Shown here one piece after another: positions 52,008 through 60,725 of a DNA stretch of 61,207 nt. The notes under the pieces were generated by a model, which saw only the letters and a program-made list of their open reading frames with translations, had not been told where the DNA came from and ran no database searches. Within the stretch, counting starts at the first letter, position 1. Every line of letters starts with the position of its first letter. The DNA is from Clostridia bacterium. GTDB lineage: Bacteria > Bacillota > Clostridia > Peptostreptococcales > Anaerovoracaceae. The stretch lies in the NCBI GenBank assembly GCA_024689865.1, contig JAILDA010000073.1:1-61207 (forward strand), given 5' to 3'. Made by a program: the position numbers and the translations under genes.

Positions 52008-52985
52008 CTACTTCTCCTTGCCCTGCCAGACAACTACCTGCGGGAACGGGATCTCTATTCCGCCCGCATCCAGAGCCAGCTTAAGCTCGCGGTTGAGTAT
52101 CCTGCGCGCGTTGTAGATGTTGGACTCGTGTACGTCCGCGGTCACCTTAAGATCCACGGACGAATCGCTCAGGTTCTCTACGCCCATGTAGTGCGGCCTG
52201 GTGGGGAACATCTCCGGATACATCTCCGGCAGTTTGTCGCACAGCTCGTTTATCACCTTTTCGGCCTTAAGCAGGTCCGCTCCGTAGGCGATACTTACTA
52301 TGGAGACAGCCACGGACGAAACGTCGGACAGGTTGGTCAGCACGCGTATGTCGGAGTTGTTCATGATGCGTATGTTGCCGCCCACGTCCGCGATCTGAGT
52401 GGAGACTATTCCTATGGAGCGCACCGTTCCGCGGAAGCCGTCAACACTGATTATGTCGCCTACGTAGAAGCGCCCCTCGAACAGGATGAATATCCCCGCG
52501 AATATGTCTTCTATCAGCGACTGCGCGCCGAAGCCTATCACCAAGGCTAAGATCCCAAGGCCTGCTATTACGGTAAGGACGTCCGCACCCAGGATATTGA
52601 GTCCGAAGATTATTCCGAAGATCACCACCGCGTAGCGTATCACGTTGGACAGCATGCCCTTAAGCGTTTCGCCTCTGCGGGTCTTTGTCTTTATAAGGCC
52701 CACTATCCACATGAGTATGCGGTAGAACGCCCAGCAGCCCGCGATCATGATGATCAGTGCCACAAGCCTCATGAAGTCGAAGCCGCCCGTCTCCGTGCGC
52801 ATTGGTATGTATTTGCCCAGATAGGTCTGGTTGAACAGCTTGAGCGCCTCTTTCTGAGACGGTCCGAGGAAGAAGCACAGCTCCGGGAAATAGACCAGAA
52901 GCAGGACTATTACTATAACTACTACGCCTATTACCCTGCCGGCTCCGCCTTTTTTCCTGGGCTTCTTTTTAGTTGTATCGCTCAT
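52008..52985 (-). CDS. MscS-type mechanosensitive channel
   Basis: The 325-residue protein has a Lys-rich N-terminus, a membrane helix at about 18-40, two more at about 70-90 and 110-130, and the MscS pore and beta domain: VIAGLGILALVIGFGAQSLIEDIFAGIF cut at the Ala/Gly-rich pore helix, GRFYVGDIISVDGFRGTV, and NIRIMNNSDIRVLTNLS. It releases solutes on hypo-osmotic shock. GAAAGGAGG precedes the ATG. Confidence 0.92.
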   Translation of the reverse strand: MSDTTKKKPRKKGGAGRVIGVVVIVIVLLLVYFPELCFFLGPSQKEALKLFNQTYLGKYIPMRTETGGFDFMRLVALIIMIAGCWAFYRILMWIVGLIKTKTRRGETLKGMLSNVIRYAVVIFGIIFGLNILGADVLTVIAGLGILALVIGFGAQSLIEDIFAGIFILFEGRFYVGDIISVDGFRGTVRSIGIVSTQIADVGGNIRIMNNSDIRVLTNLSDVSSVAVSIVSIAYGADLLKAEKVINELCDKLPEMYPEMFPTRPHYMGVENLSDSSVDLKVTADVHESNIYNARRILNRELKLALDAGGIEIPFPQVVVWQGKEK

Positions 52986-53010
52986 GAGGGTCCTCCTTTC
53001 GTTCCCTTCG

Positions 53011-54879
53011 TTAGTCTATTGTTACTATATTTGAAGAAATGTAATAATTACCGAAGTAGAAGTCGACGCGGAGTCTGCCGCCCGGTTCTCTGTATTCGTC
53101 CGGGATCATTATGTTGGAACCGTATCCACCCTCGTATCCGCCCGAGTTGATGACAGAATTTGTATCAACAAACACCAGTTGTACAGCGGAAAAGCTGTTT
53201 CCGGCTTCACCCATAGCTTCCATATAAGTCGAATCGATACTGTATACGACATAAGCTCCATTGAGCCAGGCGTCTATGGCGCTTTGTCCGCAGACGCTGC
53301 AGCTTGTATAGCCATGCGGCGTTAAGCTCCACTGATGGCCCGGCGCCGGCTCCTCATAGGCAACAGGAGGCGTCTGATCGGGGTCGGCTTCTCCGCAGCG
53401 GCTGCACAGCCAGATGTCATAGCACTGTATCAGCGTGCAAGTCTGAGTCTCATATTGTTTAACTTTTTCGTAATTGTGGCCGAGCGCAGCCGTGGTCACA
53501 TGTGTTCTGGATCCGGCCAGCTCCGCTCCGCAGCGGGAGCAGACCTTCACTTCTTCATAGCCGCCTTCGCTCTCGCAGGTAGCCTCCTCCTCGTTCTCCC
53601 TGACCGTTTCATAATCATGGCCCAACGCTGCCGTGGTAACGGTGCTCCGGGACATCTCCTCGTTGCATCTGGAGCAATAGACCACGCTTTGATAACTGCC
53701 GGCACGCTCGCAGGATGCCTCGACCTCCTGTTCCTTTACCGCTGCAGCCGCACTGTGGCCCAACGCTGCGGTATTTACGACCGTACTGGACATCACCTCG
53801 TTGCAGCGCGAACAGTAGACAACATTGTTGTAATGACCGGGTTCGGTACATGTTGCCTCGACTTCCTGTTCTCTTACCGGTGCGGATGCTTCGTGGCCCA
53901 GCGCCGCAACGTTTATCGTCCTTCTGGATATTTCCTCGCCGCAGTCCGCGCAGAGGATCACCTCCTCATAAGACCCAGCCTGCGTGCAGGTAGCTTCGCG
54001 TTCGTGTTCCTTTATCGCTTCCTCCGGAGTGTGACCTTTAGCCTCGACTGTTATTTTGTTCCTTGATATCTCCTCGCCGCAGACAGAACAGACTATGATC
54101 TCTTCATAGCCGCCCTCTTCTGTGCATGTCGGCTCAGTTTCGTTTGTTATTTCCGGTTCCGCAGGCGTATGATCAGCCTTGGCTATGGTGATCGTCTCGC
54201 GGGACAGTTCTTCGCCGCAGACCGAGCAGCGGACTATTCTTACGTAGCTTCCCTCGGCCAGACAGGTAGCGGCGACTTCGTTCTCTTTTACAGGTTCGCC
54301 CTCCCGGTGTCCGCCCGCTGTAAGGATGCTGTGCGAATGTACGCCGCACTCCAGGCATATCAGCTCTTCTTCGCCGTCCTGAGTGCAGGTGGCGGCTCGG
54401 TAGACGACCGGATGTTCCGTATCGTATTTGTGCGGAGCGTCGGGATCCCTCTGCCAGAGCCTAAGAAGAGCGTCCGGGTCGTAGCCTGTCTGCTGGGTAA
54501 AAGCGGGACGCTGTGCGCTCCGGACTGCTTTCCTTATGGTCCCGGCGTTGTCGCCGTCCTGCGCAAAGGATACCGCAGATACTACTACCACTGCCGCAAG
54601 AACAGCGGCGCCTCCTCTGGAAGCAAGACCAAGCAGCCTCTGAAGCAGCGAATACCGCTCGCGCTCCTTGCGTTTTTTCTCACGCCAAACGCGGCGGGCC
54701 TCCCCCGCGGGAGGTTCGCCCTGGAAGATGTTCTCTTCTCTGGTGGTTACAGAGGATTCCTTAAAGAACGTAACGTCGGGATAGACAGGGTTGTATTCGG
54801 GCAGCGTATTATGCTCCGGAGCTATGTTGTGTTCCGGACGCTGAGGCGTTTCCTGATTGTAGAAGCCTTCTTCGCTCAT
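53011..54879 (-). CDS. Single-pass membrane protein with eight C3H repeats
   Basis: From the ATG at 54879 (MSEEGFYNQETPQRPEH) the protein is 622 residues; an upstream ATG at 54948 has no ribosome binding site and lies at the promoter. Residues 1-65 are polar, 66-80 strongly basic (REKKRKERER), and 88-108 a membrane helix (AAVLAAVVVVSAVS), so the rest should be outside. Eight repeats of about 45 residues follow, each with ATC-x12-C-x2-C and ending in GH (for example VCSVCGEEISR ... EAKGH), then a ninth half repeat and a C-terminal beta-rich domain. The Cys/Cys-Cys/His set could bind zinc or iron. The function is unknown. Confidence 0.75.
   Translation of the reverse strand: MSEEGFYNQETPQRPEHNIAPEHNTLPEYNPVYPDVTFFKESSVTTREENIFQGEPPAGEARRVWREKKRKERERYSLLQRLLGLASRGGAAVLAAVVVVSAVSFAQDGDNAGTIRKAVRSAQRPAFTQQTGYDPDALLRLWQRDPDAPHKYDTEHPVVYRAATCTQDGEEELICLECGVHSHSILTAGGHREGEPVKENEVAATCLAEGSYVRIVRCSVCGEELSRETITIAKADHTPAEPEITNETEPTCTEEGGYEEIIVCSVCGEEISRNKITVEAKGHTPEEAIKEHEREATCTQAGSYEEVILCADCGEEISRRTINVAALGHEASAPVREQEVEATCTEPGHYNNVVYCSRCNEVMSSTVVNTAALGHSAAAAVKEQEVEASCERAGSYQSVVYCSRCNEEMSRSTVTTAALGHDYETVRENEEEATCESEGGYEEVKVCSRCGAELAGSRTHVTTAALGHNYEKVKQYETQTCTLIQCYDIWLCSRCGEADPDQTPPVAYEEPAPGHQWSLTPHGYTSCSVCGQSAIDAWLNGAYVVYSIDSTYMEAMGEAGNSFSAVQLVFVDTNSVINSGGYEGGYGSNIMIPDEYREPGGRLRVDFYFGNYYISSNIVTID
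53330..54400 (-). repeat. Tandem coding repeats, about 8 units of 130-145 bp
   Basis: In-frame repeats encoding the C...CxxC...GH units of the membrane protein. Units 5 and 6 are the most alike (YCSRCNE and NTAALGH / TTAALGH), which suggests recent duplication; the outer units have drifted. Confidence 0.7.
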
Positions 54880-55206
54880 GGCGCCACCAAAGCCGTTCTG
54901 CACGGCGTCAATTATTCCGCATCTGTACCTGTATTTTAATAATATCATAAGAATTAATTATTAAACGATAAAAATAATAGGTTTTCCTTGTGTTTTTTGC
55001 CCAAATTCCGCAAACGGTGCGCTTTCCGGAACGGGCGCCCCGCCGTCCTCATCCCGTGCATGCAAAAAGCAGGAATTTGCAGAGCAAGACCACTGCCAGC
55101 CGGCAGCACTGCCGCAACTTTATCCTGCCCGCTCTATACAATCCTCAACTAACTGTAAATTGTGGTAAAATATAATATTATAGTGATACTGAAACGTAAA
55201 TGTTCT
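54880..55206. other. Divergent intergenic region, AT-rich, no gene
   Basis: Two AT-rich promoter-like stretches (54930-54970 for the minus strand and 55155-55190 for the plus strand) flank a GC-richer middle that holds no ORF with a ribosome binding site and no strong repeat. Confidence 0.5.
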
Positions 55207-55236
55207 TCTGCCCGGTCCCCGGATCGTCCGGGCAGA
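55207..55236 (+). promoter_or_regulatory. Leader hairpin of the second SpoIIE gene
   Basis: TCTGCCCGG (55207-55215) and CCGGGCAGA (55228-55236) pair perfectly over 12 nt, 35 nt before the ATG. No T-run follows; it may protect the mRNA or affect translation. Confidence 0.5.
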
Positions 55237-55270
55237 CGCTGATAACGCATTTTTCACGAGGAACAGGACG

Positions 55271-57433
55271 ATGAAGACAAAAAAGATACGGCCGCTGCGC
55301 GCCAAGATTGCGCAGGCCATAATATTCATAGTGACCGCTTCGCTGCTTTGCGTGGGAGCTGTCTTCCTGATAAACTCCCGCAGGCTGTCCAAGACCCTGA
55401 TGGATTCCAACAGGCAGATGTCCGGGACGTCCAGAAACATGTCGTCCGAATACATGGACGGGATCGCTCGGGAGCGCCTTCAGGAGCTTGCGGACGATAA
55501 GGCCGCCCTTGCAGACAGGACTTTCTACGAATTCCGTCAGGCTGTAGGCACGGTAGCCACCGCCGCCGAAAAACTGTATGCCGAAAGCGATTCCTACCCG
55601 AGCAGGCCTGCTCCGCTTCCGGATCCCGCAAAGGACGGCGAGCTTTCCGTGCAGGTCCTGTACGCTCCCGGCGTAGATCCCGACGCCCCGGAGATCATCC
55701 GCGAGGTAGGACTCTTGGGCAATCTTCAGGAAACGCTGTACTCCGTAAACCATAATTCCGAGAACCTGGCTTCGGTCTACTTTGCTTCCGAAAAAGGCGC
55801 AATGGTCCAGGCCGACTACATTTCCGCTAAAAAATACGACGAAGACGGCATGCTTATGCCTCTGGACGCCAAGACCCGTCCGTGGTATCAGGGCGCTGCC
55901 GCCGCAGGCAAAGCTTTCATGACGTCCGTTACTCAGGACGCCCACACTCCGCGTCTGGGAATAATGTGCGGAATTCCGGTATACCGCGACGGGGAGCTTA
56001 TGGGAGTGGCCGGTTCCGGCATGTATCTGGACAGCATCAACAGCCTTATAGAGAGCGTTGACCTCGGAGACAAAGGCAACGTCTGCATAGTTAACCAGCT
56101 TGGACGCATACTGTTCTCCACCTTCCACAGCGGAGTGCTTTCGGTGGAGGAGAACGACAAGGACCTGCGTCTTTCGCCGGACGCTGCAATGATAGGCCTT
56201 GCCATCGAGGCTCTGCGCGGGGAAAAAGGAATAAAGCAGCTGAGCATAGACGGTGTGCCGTCCTACGTTGCGTATTCACCGATGAAGACCGTGGGATGGT
56301 CCATATTCGTGGTCCTGTCCGAGGATCAGGTGGAAGCTCCGACAACAGCCCTTCAGGACGGTCTGGGACGCATAGCCGCCGAATCCGAAGCGGACGCCAT
56401 GGAAAAAGCCAACAGAGCAACGTTCCTGTACTTAATAGTATTCGCCGCAGCGCTCGCGATAGCTCTGGCAGTATCGTTCCTGCTCTCCAAACGAATAGTG
56501 GACCCCATACAAAAACTTACAGACAAGGTGGGTCATATTAAGGGCGACGACCTGGAATTCAACTGGGATCTGGACACCGGCGACGAGACCCAGCTCCTTG
56601 CGGAATCATTCGAGTCCCTTACCGGAAGGATCAAGACCTACGTAGACGACATACAGAAGATCACCGCGGAAAAGGAACGCATAGGCGCGGAGCTGGAGCT
56701 TGCCACGCGCATACAGACAAGCATGCTTCCCAACATCTTCCCTGCCTTCCCGGACCGCAAGGATTTCGACGTCTACGCGTCCATGGATCCGGCCAAGGAA
56801 GTCGGCGGCGATTTCTACGATTTCTTCCTGATCGATGAAGACCACCTGGCGATGGTGATAGCGGACGTGTCCGGCAAGGGCATCCCGGCCGCGCTGTTCA
56901 TGATGGTATCCATGATCCTTATCAGGAACGAAGTCATCAACGGTCTAAGCCCCGCCGAAGTGCTGGAAAACGTAAACAACAAGATCTGCAGCAACAACCG
57001 CGAAGAGATGTTCGTTACGGTCTGGCTGGGCATCCTGGACATAAAGACCGGAAAGCTGACCGCGGCAAACGCGGGTCACGAGTATCCGACCCTTAAAAAG
57101 CCGGACGGCAGCTTCGAACTTATAAAGGACAAGCATGGATTCGTGGTCGGCGGCATATCCGGGATCAAGTACAAGGAATATGAATGGGATCTGGAGCCGG
57201 GTTCCAAGATATTCGTATACACGGACGGAGTTCCGGAAGCTACGGACAGCAGCAACGGGCTGTTCGGCACCGGCAGGCTGATCGACGCCCTGCGCCCCGC
57301 AGAGGACAGCGATCCCAAGTCCATAATCGAGGCGGTCGATGCCGCGATACGCGGATTCGTTAAGGATGCGCCGCAGTTCGACGACATTACCATGCTCTGC
57401 ATGGAGTATAGAGGTCAGAAAGAGGATCTGTAA
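55271..57433 (+). CDS. Membrane SpoIIE/RsbU-type phosphatase with Cache sensor
   Basis: The 720-residue protein has a membrane helix at about 12-34, an extracellular dCache-like sensor to about 380 (PLDAKTRPWYQGAAAAGKAF; GIPVYRDGELMGVAGSGMYL), a second helix at about 385-408, HAMP (SKRIVDPIQKLTDKV) and a C-terminal SpoIIE phosphatase domain (KEVGGDFYDFF, ADVSGKGIPAALFM, TAANAGHEYP, YTDGVPE, DDITML). It strongly resembles the 11615-13780 product in the phosphatase half but lacks the GHKL kinase. The ATG follows CGAGGAACAGG. Its last base is the first base of the next gene's ATG, so it is coupled to a carboxylesterase. Confidence 0.92.
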   Translation: MKTKKIRPLRAKIAQAIIFIVTASLLCVGAVFLINSRRLSKTLMDSNRQMSGTSRNMSSEYMDGIARERLQELADDKAALADRTFYEFRQAVGTVATAAEKLYAESDSYPSRPAPLPDPAKDGELSVQVLYAPGVDPDAPEIIREVGLLGNLQETLYSVNHNSENLASVYFASEKGAMVQADYISAKKYDEDGMLMPLDAKTRPWYQGAAAAGKAFMTSVTQDAHTPRLGIMCGIPVYRDGELMGVAGSGMYLDSINSLIESVDLGDKGNVCIVNQLGRILFSTFHSGVLSVEENDKDLRLSPDAAMIGLAIEALRGEKGIKQLSIDGVPSYVAYSPMKTVGWSIFVVLSEDQVEAPTTALQDGLGRIAAESEADAMEKANRATFLYLIVFAAALAIALAVSFLLSKRIVDPIQKLTDKVGHIKGDDLEFNWDLDTGDETQLLAESFESLTGRIKTYVDDIQKITAEKERIGAELELATRIQTSMLPNIFPAFPDRKDFDVYASMDPAKEVGGDFYDFFLIDEDHLAMVIADVSGKGIPAALFMMVSMILIRNEVINGLSPAEVLENVNNKICSNNREEMFVTVWLGILDIKTGKLTAANAGHEYPTLKKPDGSFELIKDKHGFVVGGISGIKYKEYEWDLEPGSKIFVYTDGVPEATDSSNGLFGTGRLIDALRPAEDSDPKSIIEAVDAAIRGFVKDAPQFDDITMLCMEYRGQKEDL

Positions 57434-59229
57434 TGAAGGACGGAAAACAAAAACGCAGGGTGCTCTGGGTGGTCCTGCTTATCATCTTCTCGGTAATATT
57501 CTTTGCCGTGCTGGAGCTCGGCAAGCACACCGTTTTCGGGTGGATCCTTACGGCAGTGCTCATAGCGCTTTTCGTACTGTTAAGAAAACGCTTCCTCAAC
57601 AGGACCGGTAAGCTGCCGCGATTCCTCAGCTGGATCTGCCTTATTGCTTTGTTCGGCGCCATCCTGTGGATATCCTGGCCTCCGGTAAAGGCCGTACCTG
57701 CGGTGCAGGGCAGAAACGGCGGTACGACAGATGTCATCCACACCGCGCAGGGCGACCTTACAGGCGTTTACACAAAGGACAAGCAGGTGGAGGTCTACGC
57801 GGGCATCCCCTACGCTAAGCCACCTGTGGGCGAGCTCCGCTGGAAGGAGCCTGTGCCTGCGGATCCCTGGGAAGGCGTGCTGGCAGCGGACCACTTTGCC
57901 CCCATGTCCATGCAGACGCAGAAACTGCCCATATACGATTCCCTGGCCCAGATAATAGGTTATCACGATTACAAGATATCCCTTTCGGACAACTGGCGCG
58001 CCCCCGCAAGCGAGGACTCGCTCTACCTTAACATATGGAAGCCTGCCGGCGACGTCAGCAACTTGCCGGTGCTTGTATACGTACACGGCGGGTCCCTTCA
58101 GACCGGGCAGCCCTGGTATCAGGATTACAGCGGTCTTGGACTTGCGCACGAAGGCGTGATAGTGGTGAACATGGGCTACCGCCTGGGCATTTTCGGATTC
58201 TTCGCGGACGAGGAACTTGCTAAGGAATCTCCCAACGGCACCACCGGAAACTACGGACTGCTGGACCAGATACTGGCTCTTAAGTGGGTGCAGAAGAACA
58301 TAGCGGCTTTCGGCGGGGATCCGAATAACGTTACGCTGTCCGGAGAATCCGCGGGCTCCGCCTGCGTTTCCGCGCTATGCACATCGCCTCTGGCAAAGGG
58401 ACTGTTCAGAAGAGTCGTAGGCGAAAGCTCCACGGTTACTGCGCCCTCACCTGCTCACTCATTCCGCAGTTACGATGCGGCGCTTGCAGGCTCAGCAGGC
58501 ACCAAAAAACGCTATAACGTCTCTACCATAGAAGAGCTTCGGGCCATCCCGGCCGAGAAGCTGGCCTCCGAGATGGACTTCCACCATCACATCACCATAG
58601 ACGGCTACGTGCTTACGGAGACGCCTTACGAATCCTACGCTAAAGGCATACACAACGAAGAAGCCCAGATGCACGGCTACAACCGCGACGAGGCAGCGCC
58701 CTTCATCCTGTTCAGTCAGGGAAATCTGAAAAACTACGAAAAGAAAGTCCGCGCGTTCTTTAAAGACTCCTACGCAGACAGGATACTGGAGATCTTCCCG
58801 GCATCCACCAACGAAGAGGCGCGCGAGAACTGGGCTCACATCAATAACATAGTGCTGTTTACGTACGGCCACTGGTGCTGGGAAAGACAGGCTCTTAAGA
58901 ACAACATTCCCACCTACGTCTACTACTTCACCAAACAGAACGGCAGGCTGAGCGCCTGGCACAGCGGCGAAGAAGTCTACCTCTACGGCAACATCCCTGA
59001 AGGCTCCGCGCTCTACGACTCGGACGACCGCGAGCTGAGCCGCATCTGGCTTCAGTACTTCAAGAATTACATTGCCGCCGGCGACCCCAACGGAAGCGGT
59101 CTGCCAAGGTGGGAAAAGAGCTCCGGAAACGGAAAGGTCCTGAGACTGGATTCTCAGATCTCAGTTCAGGACGCTCCTTATCAAGATGCATATAAAGTTA
59201 TGGACGACATGTACGGGTTCGGAGACTAG
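57433..59229 (+). CDS. Membrane-anchored type B carboxylesterase
   Basis: The 598-residue protein has three hydrophobic segments at its N-terminus (about 10-27, 33-49 and 64-82), then a full type B carboxylesterase domain from about residue 95: VYAGIPYAKPPVGELRWKEP, SEDSLYLNIW, VYVHGGSLQTGQ (oxyanion hole), nucleophile GESAGS near 315, and the catalytic His in AWHSGEEVYLYGN. It would hydrolyse esters at the outer membrane face. TAATG overlap with the SpoIIE gene suggests joint expression, though the functional link is unclear. Confidence 0.88.
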   Translation: MKDGKQKRRVLWVVLLIIFSVIFFAVLELGKHTVFGWILTAVLIALFVLLRKRFLNRTGKLPRFLSWICLIALFGAILWISWPPVKAVPAVQGRNGGTTDVIHTAQGDLTGVYTKDKQVEVYAGIPYAKPPVGELRWKEPVPADPWEGVLAADHFAPMSMQTQKLPIYDSLAQIIGYHDYKISLSDNWRAPASEDSLYLNIWKPAGDVSNLPVLVYVHGGSLQTGQPWYQDYSGLGLAHEGVIVVNMGYRLGIFGFFADEELAKESPNGTTGNYGLLDQILALKWVQKNIAAFGGDPNNVTLSGESAGSACVSALCTSPLAKGLFRRVVGESSTVTAPSPAHSFRSYDAALAGSAGTKKRYNVSTIEELRAIPAEKLASEMDFHHHITIDGYVLTETPYESYAKGIHNEEAQMHGYNRDEAAPFILFSQGNLKNYEKKVRAFFKDSYADRILEIFPASTNEEARENWAHINNIVLFTYGHWCWERQALKNNIPTYVYYFTKQNGRLSAWHSGEEVYLYGNIPEGSALYDSDDRELSRIWLQYFKNYIAAGDPNGSGLPRWEKSSGNGKVLRLDSQISVQDAPYQDAYKVMDDMYGFGD

Positions 59230-59274
59230 ACCTCGAGCCTGCCCATACTCTGCCGGCCCATCCGGGGTTCATGC

Positions 59275-59958
59275 TTAGTCTGATAGTTCCTTCAGTTTGC
59301 TTAGACACCACACGAAACCTTTGGCGGTGCGTATGTCGGCGTCTTTAAAATGATTACCTTGGTTCCATTCCAAAGCTGCTTTCGGGCTGCCGGGTCCTCC
59401 CAGCAGCTCGTATTGTTTTCGGATGCAGTCGCCAACAGTTGACATTACCGAGTTGCGCGTCTTTTCTTCTTTATCGCCCAAACTAAGATAAACGTATTCT
59501 GCCTTAGGCACGTGCCGCTCTGCGTATTCCATCCATCCCGGAAACCACACAGACGGCGAAGCTGCGCATACCGCCGAAAACCGGTCCGTCCGGCAAGAAG
59601 CCCAGAGGCTGAAGAAGCCCGCAAGCGAATAACCACCAAGTACTGCCGGAGTTTCCGCCGGAAGACCAAGCTGCAAGCAGACGCCCGGTATAAGCTCTTT
59701 TTCTATGATCTTAAGCGTTGCCTCAGCGCCGGACCCGAAAGAACGGTCTCCGAAGACCGCCGGAGCCTCCCACGGTGAAAGATCCTTGTTCCAGTCGTTT
59801 ACAGGCAAAACGGCAAGCGCAAAAGGAGCCCCGCAGTTATCGCGGACATAGGCAATAAGCCTGTCCATCCCGCTAAGATCGCTGTCGTCTGCGGGCTGCA
59901 CCAGCAAGGCCTTAGGGTCCGGATCACTGTGCATTATCTGCCATTTGGGTCTGCTCAT
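59275..59958 (-). CDS. Alpha/beta-hydrolase, esterase D-like
   Basis: The 227-residue protein has the nucleophile elbow LGGYSLAGFFSLWA near residue 110, an Asp in LSLGDKEEKTR and a His in EWNQGNHFKDAD, a plausible triad. The size and AASPSVWFPGW motif resemble the putative esterase (FrsA/esterase D-like) group. Its ATG overlaps the stop of the upstream gene by 4 bp, so it is coupled to the MetH-activation-like protein. The substrate is unknown. Confidence 0.78.
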   Translation of the reverse strand: MSRPKWQIMHSDPDPKALLVQPADDSDLSGMDRLIAYVRDNCGAPFALAVLPVNDWNKDLSPWEAPAVFGDRSFGSGAEATLKIIEKELIPGVCLQLGLPAETPAVLGGYSLAGFFSLWASCRTDRFSAVCAASPSVWFPGWMEYAERHVPKAEYVYLSLGDKEEKTRNSVMSTVGDCIRKQYELLGGPGSPKAALEWNQGNHFKDADIRTAKGFVWCLSKLKELSD

Positions 59959-60644
59959 TCCTTACCGAATATCCTTTCGTACTCCGCGCGGTCGAACTTT
60001 GCGCGGCGGCCTATGCAGCCTTCCCGCTTGCACAGCGAACAGTTCTGGTAGCCGTCGCCGGAAAAATGTATGTGCGACACGGAATTCCACGGCTTTATGT
60101 ACCCCGCCTCGTTCAGCGACACGCCTATCTCGTCCACGCTGCCTATCATCCTGAACAGTTCAAAATTATTTTTTATGGGCCAGTCCGGAAGCGAACCGGG
60201 ATTGAGCGTTGAGCCGCCGTCGAACCCGAACTTTTCCTTCATGTACCTGACGACGTACCCGGAAGCCAGGGACAGCAGCGCTCCGTTGTATGTGTTAAGA
60301 AACGGGTCGTCGTCGAATTCTCCGCTGTTTTCCAGCCCTTCACCGGCAGTGATCACGGACAGAAACACCCTGGGGGTATCCTTAAGCTTGTCCGCTGCCA
60401 CTTTGCTGCGGAACGTTACGCCTTCTATCGTGGTCCGGTCTTCTTCTACGCCGTCCACGTTCGCCCATCTTATTATGGCTTTCGGCGCGCCGTACTGCTT
60501 TATAAGAGGATAAGTCTCCTCCAGCATTTCGAACGCGGAAGAGTCCGGCTTTATCCTGCAGAGCGCGGCAAATTCCTCCGCGGAAAGCTCCACGGGAATG
60601 TGTAACACTATCCTTTCCGAAGCATTATTGTTTATGTTATCCAT
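59955..60644 (-). CDS. Methionine synthase activation-domain-like protein
   Basis: The 229-residue protein resembles stand-alone clostridial proteins of the vitamin-B12-dependent methionine synthase activation fold: FLSVITAGEGLE, TLNPGSLPDWPIKNNFELFR, GVSLNEAGYIKPWNSVSHI. It ends in a Cys cluster, NCSLCKREGCIGRRAKF, which may bind a metal or Fe-S cluster. Such proteins are thought to help reactivate or serve corrinoid methyltransferases. No corrinoid gene lies nearby in the window. Confidence 0.72.
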   Translation of the reverse strand: MDNINNNASERIVLHIPVELSAEEFAALCRIKPDSSAFEMLEETYPLIKQYGAPKAIIRWANVDGVEEDRTTIEGVTFRSKVAADKLKDTPRVFLSVITAGEGLENSGEFDDDPFLNTYNGALLSLASGYVVRYMKEKFGFDGGSTLNPGSLPDWPIKNNFELFRMIGSVDEIGVSLNEAGYIKPWNSVSHIHFSGDGYQNCSLCKREGCIGRRAKFDRAEYERIFGKE

Positions 60645-60725
60645 GGTGTCTTGTCCGTTTCTGCCTTCTGCAGGCTGAAAGGCCCGGCATTCTGAGTCTG
60701 CCGGTCGTTTTAGTTGTCCGGTCTT

